The notes under the pieces are model-generated. The model did not search any database. It was not told the origin of the DNA and saw nothing but the letters and a program-made list of their open reading frames with translations. A stretch of 11,002 nucleotides of DNA from Bacteroidota bacterium. GTDB taxonomy: Bacteria > Bacteroidota > Bacteroidia > Chitinophagales > Chitinophagaceae. Of this stretch, positions 6,552-11,002 are shown piece after piece; position 1 is the first letter of the stretch, and each line of letters opens with the position of its first letter. Location: NCBI GenBank assembly GCA_023429825.1, contig JAEZDC010000075.1, positions 1-11,002 on the forward strand, read 5' to 3'. The position numbers were made by a program, and so were the translations under genes.

Positions 6552-7388
6552 ATGAAGAAGAATGTATATGTGATGGCAATGTTGCTGTTGCCCTTATTTT
6601 CAATCGCACAAAAAGATTCAACTGCAGTAGAAAGAACGAATACATTAACTGCAGGATTGAACTACCAGACCAAGCTTCACTATTTTGGCAGAACTGATAG
6701 TTTAAAAAGCAGTGGCTTATTCCCAACTATCGGTTTTGAATTAAAGAACGGATTATATGCAAACGGAAATTTTGTTTTCGTTCGCAATGCGGCAGAGCCA
6801 TTAAGCTATACCGGCACTTCTATTGAAGCCGGGTATCGTTTCCCGGAGAGCAAGAATTTTGAAGGAAATGTTTTTGTTTCCAAATTCCTGTATAAAGATC
6901 AAAGCGCATTAGTGCAATCAGCATTGAAAGCACAAACCGGGATCAATCTTACCTATAAGAACAAAATATTGAACCTGAACGGTGGAGCAGATCTGAAATT
7001 CAGTGACAGAACAGATGTAGGTGTTACTGCAGGTGTTGATCATTTATTCATCTTCCCTCTTAAAGGGATCGAGAAGTCTGCGCTTGCGTTTATGCCTTCT
7101 TTAACTGCAAATGCAGGAACGCAAAACTTTACGCAGACTTATCTGAAGAAAGATAATGTACTCGGCATTCCGGTTACACAACAAACAACAGAGCAAGTAC
7201 AACAGTTCAACATATTGAGCTATGAATTTTCTGCGCCTGTAGTTTTTGTTGCAGGAAAATTCAATGCCTCTGTCATTCCATCATATGTTATTCCTCAGAA
7301 CCTTATAAACATTCAAAGCCGTCCTGATCTTTCTGAAAGAGGTGAAAAAATGTTCTATGTAACTTTTGGCATAGGATTTAGACTATAA
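6552..7388 (+). CDS. Exported protein, probable outer-membrane beta-barrel
   Basis: A 278-residue protein that I do not recognise by family. The ATG at 6552 is preferred over the in-frame TTG at 6546 because it starts a clean signal peptide, MKKNVYVMAMLLLPLFSIAQ, with likely cleavage after A19. The mature part shows alternating hydrophobic/polar strands rich in Gly and aromatics, for example TLTAGLNYQTKLHYFG (31-46), GLYANGNFVFVR (67-78), TSIEAGYRF (89-97), GINLTYKNKILNLNGGADLKF (split around 130-150) and TDVGVTAGVDHLFIF (154-168). It ends in MFYVTFGIGFRL, like an outer-membrane barrel insertion signal. The size suits a barrel of about 12-14 strands. There is no plug domain, so it is not a TonB receptor. 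Position 77 bp after the secreted LEA-like gene suggests a shared envelope context, though a terminator lies between them. A porin-like or structural role is possible. Confidence 0.75.
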   Translation: MKKNVYVMAMLLLPLFSIAQKDSTAVERTNTLTAGLNYQTKLHYFGRTDSLKSSGLFPTIGFELKNGLYANGNFVFVRNAAEPLSYTGTSIEAGYRFPESKNFEGNVFVSKFLYKDQSALVQSALKAQTGINLTYKNKILNLNGGADLKFSDRTDVGVTAGVDHLFIFPLKGIEKSALAFMPSLTANAGTQNFTQTYLKKDNVLGIPVTQQTTEQVQQFNILSYEFSAPVVFVAGKFNASVIPSYVIPQNLINIQSRPDLSERGEKMFYVTFGIGFRL

Positions 7389-7391
7389 TAC

Positions 7392-7463
7392 TTACAACTG
7401 CCAGTTGTAAAAGGATGAGGCCTTAACTCCCAATTCTTTTATGCATTGGCAGTTTTCTTTTTT
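7392..7463 (+). terminator. Competing hairpins and T-rich terminator
   Basis: Immediately after the barrel gene stop, TTACAACTG and CAGTTGTAA (7392-7400, 7402-7410) form an almost perfect 19-nt dyad. Part of it, AACTGCCA (7397-7404), can instead pair with TGGCAGTT (7447-7454), which runs into the T-rich tract 7453-7463. The two folds exclude each other. The second is a plausible terminator with a 42-nt loop; the first may be an mRNA 3'-end hairpin. Confidence 0.5.
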
Positions 7464-7471
7464 GAAAAGCA

Positions 7472-7498
7472 AAAGAGCCCATCATAGATGAGCTCTTT
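7472..7498. terminator. Bidirectional terminator between convergent genes
   Basis: AAAGAGC (7472-7478) pairs with GCTCTTT (7492-7498). After one C/A mismatch, CATC (7480-7483) pairs with GATG (7487-7490) around a 3-nt loop. On the minus strand the stem ends in TTTT followed by GCTTTT, a good stop for the receptor gene ending at 7520. On the plus strand TTTATTAATA follows. Confidence 0.75.
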
Positions 7499-7519
7499 AT
7501 TAATATCTATCAGAAGATG

Positions 7520-9967
7520 TTATCCTCCTATTCTTTGTCTCTCTTCTTCTGAAGCTGTTGTTCTTTTTCTTGCTCCCTGCACTTTATTGTTACCAAATCT
7601 GTAAGTGAAGGTGAGATTCGCAACCCTTGTCTCTCTGTAAGCACGCCATTTTTCCAAATAGTTAGCATAGGTGATCGTTGCTCTTGGAAGGTTGGTCCAG
7701 AAAATATCGGTTACGTTAAAACGCACTGTTCCTTTATTCTTCCAGATGTTCTTTTGAACACCTGCTGATACACCCCATTGCGATTTGCTCACCATAAAGC
7801 CATACTGTCCTCCAGAACTAACACTTGCATTCAACTCTGTAGACCATCCCTTTTTTAAAGAGAAACTATTATTAGTACTTATATTAACCGCCGGCTTACC
7901 ACTATTCAATTGCGTTGCTCCCAATGAACCTTTAAAGTGTCCATAGAATGCATTCACATTATTAATTGAATTCCACCATTTAGTTACTTTAACAGGAGCT
8001 GAAACAGTTAAGCCATAATAATCATATCCCTCCAGGTTGATAGGAATCTGAACAGTTACATTCGGATCGCTTGGTATGTTCGGGAATACTTCTCCGAATT
8101 TAGTGATAGCAATGTTCTGGTTATCCTTTGTATGACTGTATCCGAATGTGAAATTGATATTCTTCAATGTATAGTTCAACTCATAGCTCCATGTAAGCTG
8201 CGGCAAAAGGTTTGGATTACCTGTTGCGTATGTAGTTACATCTATAAGGAACAGGAATGGATTGAGTTGAGAATATCCCGGACGATCAATTCTCCTGCTC
8301 ACTGAAACGCCCAGCGTGTTGTTATCATTTAATTTATAGTTGAAAAAAGCGGATGGGAAGAATTGCGTGTAGCTGCTATCCCAATATATATCTCCTTTTT
8401 CCTGGTTTGTTTTTACATCAGTCCTTTCCGTTCTCAATCCTACCTGGAAGTTGAACTTTTTATATTCTTTACTGAAGTTTGCGTATGCCGCATTATTGTA
8501 TTCCTGGTAAAAGAACCTGTTGGTTTTATTTATATCGTTTTGAGGAGTACCCGTACTCACATCCCAGAACTTCGCATCATTATCTGAAGACACATAACTG
8601 GTTTTAAAACCTGCTTCAAATCTTGCACCTTTCTTTAAGGGATGCGTGTAATCTGCTTTAGCTGATCTTAGAATAAGTTCACCATCCTGGTCTCCATCCA
8701 GCCTGTAATCATTTTGCAATGAAGAGCCGTCTAGCTTATAATATTTTGTAAGGTTGGTAGAAAGTGAATTAGACTTATAAATACCATAATCCACATCGGC
8801 AGTTAATTCTCTTCCGATGCTGTCGAATCTATGTTTGAGGTTGACGTTTCCAAAAAAGTTCTTATTATGATCGTTATTTCCTGCTCTTGTTAGGAAAGTA
8901 GAAGTTGGCTGGTAGTTTTGATTGAAGACCTGTACATCATTTGTAGTGTTTCTTTTGAAATGATTTAAAGTGGTATTTAAAACAAACCCGACAATTGTCT
9001 TTTTGGTTGGAAAGAAATCTGCTCCGAACCGAACGTTGTTAGAAGTGAAAGGAAACTTTGCATAATTATCTTTTAAATCCTTCCCCGTAAATACACCTGC
9101 ATTGGTGAAGAAGTTCCTATCTAACAACAAATGATTTAATCCAACGCGGTATGCATAATTGTAATTACCAAACAGGTTTACCTTTTTATTACGGTAGTTT
9201 AAGGTTAACCCGGTATTTGCTTTTGGATAAACACCTTGCCCGTAGCCGGCAGTGAAAGTTCCGTTAGTGCCAAAGCGTTGATCTTTTTTCATTCGGATAT
9301 CTATGATGCCCGAATTACCGGCAGCATCATACTTTGCTGAAGGATTAGTGATAAGGTGAATACTTTCAATTGCATTTGTAGGAAGGCTCCTCAGATAATT
9401 TGCAAGATCTGCACCGGTGAGTGGCGATAATCTTCCATCAATCATGATGATCACACCTTGTCTTCCACGGAGAGAAATATTATCATTCTGATCTATCTGA
9501 ACGCCCGGTGATCTTTCTAAAACTTCAAATGCAGAGCTGCCCGCATTCACCACGCTATTATCTACGTTCACAATAAGCCTGTCATTTAATCTTTGAATGA
9601 ACGGTTTTTTTGCAGTCACAGTAACATTCCCTGCATTACCAACTGCTGCCGATAAGACTATCTTAGGTACTTCTGCAACACCAGATGAAAGCGTAACAGT
9701 TGCTTCCTGGGCGCTGAAGTTCACCGAACTGGTTTTAATAGAATATTCACCGTAAGGAACGTTATCAAATTCTGCTGCCCCATTCTTATCGGTAATAGCG
9801 ATCTTATAGAGCTTCTGCTCTTTATTCTTTCTAAGTTCAACAGTAATGTTCTCTAGAGGGGATTGATTATCGGCAACCACCGTAATGATGATCTTACCTT
9901 TTTCTCCCTGGGCTAGCAGCCCGAAACTAACAACCAAAACATTAAACAGCAATAACAGCTTTTTCAT
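7520..9967 (-). CDS. TonB-dependent receptor-like outer-membrane protein
   Basis: The frame is open up to 10057, but the start at 9967 is preferred: it gives 815 residues with a proper signal peptide (MKKLLLLFNVLVVSFGLLAQ, cleavage after A19) and a candidate promoter lies just upstream. After the signal comes a carboxypeptidase-regulatory-like beta sandwich (about 24-106, with the TDKNGAAEFDNVPYGEY turn), then a plug-like domain (about 110-228: RLIVNVDNSVV, VLERSPGVQIDQNDNISLRG, VIIMIDGR, SIHLITNPSAKYDAAGNSG, IIDI), then a large barrel of short Tyr/Asn/Phe-rich strands. The C-terminus has a barrel-end strand (ANLTFTYRFG) and a basic-acidic tail, as usual in the Bacteroidota outer-membrane beta-barrel family (OMP_b-brl_3 type). 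Such proteins resemble TonB receptors, but substrates are mostly unknown. No SusD-like partner or hydrolase sits beside it, so a glycan-uptake role is not supported. It converges on the barrel gene ending at 7388. Confidence 0.9.
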   Translation of the reverse strand: MKKLLLLFNVLVVSFGLLAQGEKGKIIITVVADNQSPLENITVELRKNKEQKLYKIAITDKNGAAEFDNVPYGEYSIKTSSVNFSAQEATVTLSSGVAEVPKIVLSAAVGNAGNVTVTAKKPFIQRLNDRLIVNVDNSVVNAGSSAFEVLERSPGVQIDQNDNISLRGRQGVIIMIDGRLSPLTGADLANYLRSLPTNAIESIHLITNPSAKYDAAGNSGIIDIRMKKDQRFGTNGTFTAGYGQGVYPKANTGLTLNYRNKKVNLFGNYNYAYRVGLNHLLLDRNFFTNAGVFTGKDLKDNYAKFPFTSNNVRFGADFFPTKKTIVGFVLNTTLNHFKRNTTNDVQVFNQNYQPTSTFLTRAGNNDHNKNFFGNVNLKHRFDSIGRELTADVDYGIYKSNSLSTNLTKYYKLDGSSLQNDYRLDGDQDGELILRSAKADYTHPLKKGARFEAGFKTSYVSSDNDAKFWDVSTGTPQNDINKTNRFFYQEYNNAAYANFSKEYKKFNFQVGLRTERTDVKTNQEKGDIYWDSSYTQFFPSAFFNYKLNDNNTLGVSVSRRIDRPGYSQLNPFLFLIDVTTYATGNPNLLPQLTWSYELNYTLKNINFTFGYSHTKDNQNIAITKFGEVFPNIPSDPNVTVQIPINLEGYDYYGLTVSAPVKVTKWWNSINNVNAFYGHFKGSLGATQLNSGKPAVNISTNNSFSLKKGWSTELNASVSSGGQYGFMVSKSQWGVSAGVQKNIWKNKGTVRFNVTDIFWTNLPRATITYANYLEKWRAYRETRVANLTFTYRFGNNKVQGARKRTTASEEERQRIGG

Positions 9968-9985
9968 ACTTATTTGTTTCAGGTT

Positions 9986-10018
9986 CAAAGATGAATAATA
10001 GCGTTGTTGATATATCAA
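9986..10018 (-). promoter_or_regulatory. Candidate promoter for the receptor gene
   Basis: On the minus strand, TTG (10018-10016) and CATCTTTG (9993-9986) lie 22 nt apart and match the Bacteroidota -33/-7 pattern with one mismatch (TAnnTTTG expected). The start site would fall near 9980, about a dozen bases before the ATG at 9967. This supports that start over the upstream one at 10057. Confidence 0.35.
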
Positions 10019-10060
10019 TAAGTTGGATGAATGGATAAACTTCTTGATAGAAAGCATCCA

Positions 10061-10077
10061 CGTTAATCAGCGTTAAT
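10061..10077. repeat. CGTTAAT direct repeat, 10-bp spacing
   Basis: CGTTAAT occurs at 10061-10067 and 10071-10077, one helical turn apart, in the divergent region between the receptor gene and the lipoprotein gene. The same heptamer occurs 26 bp before the LEA-like gene (5681-5687) and at 315-321. The spacing suits a regulator bound on one DNA face, but a 7-mer is short enough for chance. Confidence 0.3.
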
Positions 10078-10120
10078 AAAAATTCACCTTACTTCTGTTG
10101 CTAATGCTCTAATTTTTAAT

Positions 10121-10191
10121 AAGTGCGAAATAGAAGAGAACCAAAATATTACATAATGCTGCTGGAAGAGTTTTACACTTTTTTAAGTGCG
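10121..10191. repeat. AAGTGCG pair and short hairpin in divergent region
   Basis: AAGTGCG after a T-rich run occurs at 10121-10127 and 10185-10191. The second copy also forms a small hairpin, CACTT (10176-10180) with AAGTG (10185-10189). An 8-bp palindrome AAGCGCTT lies at 10221-10228, just ahead of the lipoprotein start. None of these can be assigned a role. Confidence 0.25.
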
Positions 10192-10233
10192 TGGCATAGA
10201 TATAGTTACCTAGGAGAAAAAAGCGCTTATATT

Positions 10234-11002
10234 ATGAAAAGGACATGGTTTAAAGTGTTGCCGCTTGCTCTGATGCTGGCATATTGCAGCGGGCCTAACA
10301 ACACACAGACGACACAAAGTACTGACGATACATCTTCAGCTACAGCCAGCACAACAACGGATAACACCACTGATGCAACAACTGCAAGTGATGAAACGGC
10401 GACCACCGGCACAACTACCACTAATACAAACACCGAGGCTACAGGTACTACAGCCAGCACTACCAGCGAAACGACTGACGTTACTGGTACTACAGCTAAC
10501 TCCGGCACAATGAATGATGATTATACCTATGAGTATCGCGGACGTGTTACAGTTGATACTACTGACGGCAGATGGGCTCATTGGCAAAGGGTAAATGGAC
10601 AGCACTGGACCTATGATTTTGATAAAAAACAAACAGGCGACCTGAACCTTGCTGTTAATGGTGGATGGCAATTAGTAATGACTCCAGAATTGGTAACGGC
10701 ATGGAGAAACGAAGACAGGAGCCAGGTATATGCAGGCATGTATCCAAGTCTTGATGGTAACAACTTGGCATCAAGAACTCAACTGATGGCAGGAGAGACT
10801 TTTATTTCGGCTTCTGAATCCTTCGATAACACTAATACAAATAGTAACCTCAATTCAAATGCGAATTTGAATGCTACAGGTACTTCTGGTGCTACAGGTT
10901 CTGTTAACGTAAATGGTTCTACAAATGCAGGAACTATTTCATCTAACAACAATTCTTCCAGCACACATGCACTAAACAACAATGCTTCTGCAAATAGTGC
11001 TG
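10234..11002 (+). CDS. Thr/Ser/Asn-rich probable lipoprotein (3' end missing)
   Basis: The frame from ATG 10234 stays open to the window end (256 codons and one base), so the protein is cut off. The N-terminus MKRTWFKVLPLALMLAYCSG looks like a lipoprotein signal with the lipidated Cys at 18; Tyr just before it is unusual, so lipidation is likely but not certain. A Thr/Ser/Asp linker (about 21-92) leads to a compact aromatic-rich domain (about 94-198) with YTYEYRGRV, RWAHWQRVNGQHWTYDFD and LAVNGGWQLVMTPE. A second low-complexity stretch rich in Asn, Ser, Thr, Gly and Ala (from about 199) continues to the edge. I do not recognise the central domain. The layout suggests an outer-membrane-anchored protein that carries a small domain on flexible, possibly glycosylated stalks. 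The gene is divergent from the receptor gene. GGAG at 10212-10215 is too far from the ATG to be a normal ribosome site. Confidence 0.75.
   Translation, partial: MKRTWFKVLPLALMLAYCSGPNNTQTTQSTDDTSSATASTTTDNTTDATTASDETATTGTTTTNTNTEATGTTASTTSETTDVTGTTANSGTMNDDYTYEYRGRVTVDTTDGRWAHWQRVNGQHWTYDFDKKQTGDLNLAVNGGWQLVMTPELVTAWRNEDRSQVYAGMYPSLDGNNLASRTQLMAGETFISASESFDNTNTNSNLNSNANLNATGTSGATGSVNVNGSTNAGTISSNNNSSSTHALNNNASANSA

Noticed and set aside
7520..9967. SusC/SusD-type glycan uptake locus
   Set aside because: There is no SusD-like lipoprotein or glycoside hydrolase next to it, and the partial lipoprotein at 10234 is divergent and does not resemble SusD.
9968..10057. 30-codon N-terminal extension of the receptor gene
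   Set aside because: The extension lacks signal character and would bury the true signal peptide; the start at 9967 with an upstream promoter candidate fits better.
10227..10671. Minus-strand open frames opposite the lipoprotein gene
   Set aside because: They are Val/Ser/Cys-rich antisense readings of Thr/Ser-rich codons; the plus frame has the signal sequence and an uninterrupted 256 codons.

Overview
The window looks like a chromosomal stretch from a Bacteroidota species, most likely near Chitinophagaceae; this placement is inference. The support is moderate GC, A-rich leaders without clear Shine-Dalgarno sequences, signal peptides ending in A|Q, candidate promoters resembling the Bacteroidota -33 TTTG / -7 TAnnTTTG type, and an outer-membrane receptor of the carboxypeptidase-regulatory/plug/beta-barrel kind. 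No phage, plasmid, IS, CRISPR, rRNA or tRNA gene was seen.

Layout: 1-644 has no convincing gene but is crowded with small structured repeats. These are a G-quadruplex-type tract, three copies of a 15-nt hairpin followed by TCCT...AG, a GATTGC/GCAATC stem-loop, and four copies of a REP-like CTTCGAG...TGACA hairpin ending 14 bp before the next start codon. 645-3026 encodes a UvrD/PcrA superfamily 1 helicase whose linker holds an in-frame 7-bp tandem repeat. 3179-5566 encodes a hybrid-free membrane histidine kinase (NIT-like sensor, two HAMP-like segments, PAS, HisKA, HATPase) with no response regulator nearby. 5713-6474 encodes an exported Ala/Lys/Thr-rich protein resembling LEA proteins. A terminator follows it, then 6552-7388 encodes an exported, probably outer-membrane beta-barrel protein. 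Two terminator-like structures separate this from the convergent gene 7520-9967 (minus strand), a TonB-receptor-like beta-barrel protein. A divergent intergenic region leads to a partial plus-strand gene from 10234 to the window end, encoding a Thr/Ser/Asn-rich probable lipoprotein.

The genes do not form one clear pathway. The helicase is housekeeping DNA repair and replication restart. From 3179 onward the genes all concern the envelope: a membrane sensor, a secreted low-complexity protein, two beta-barrels and a lipoprotein. Whether the kinase controls any of them cannot be read from the sequence. The most distinctive signals are the repeats: stems that differ between copies while pairing is kept, and a heptad repeat inside the helicase gene whose length change by one unit would remove the C-terminal domain.
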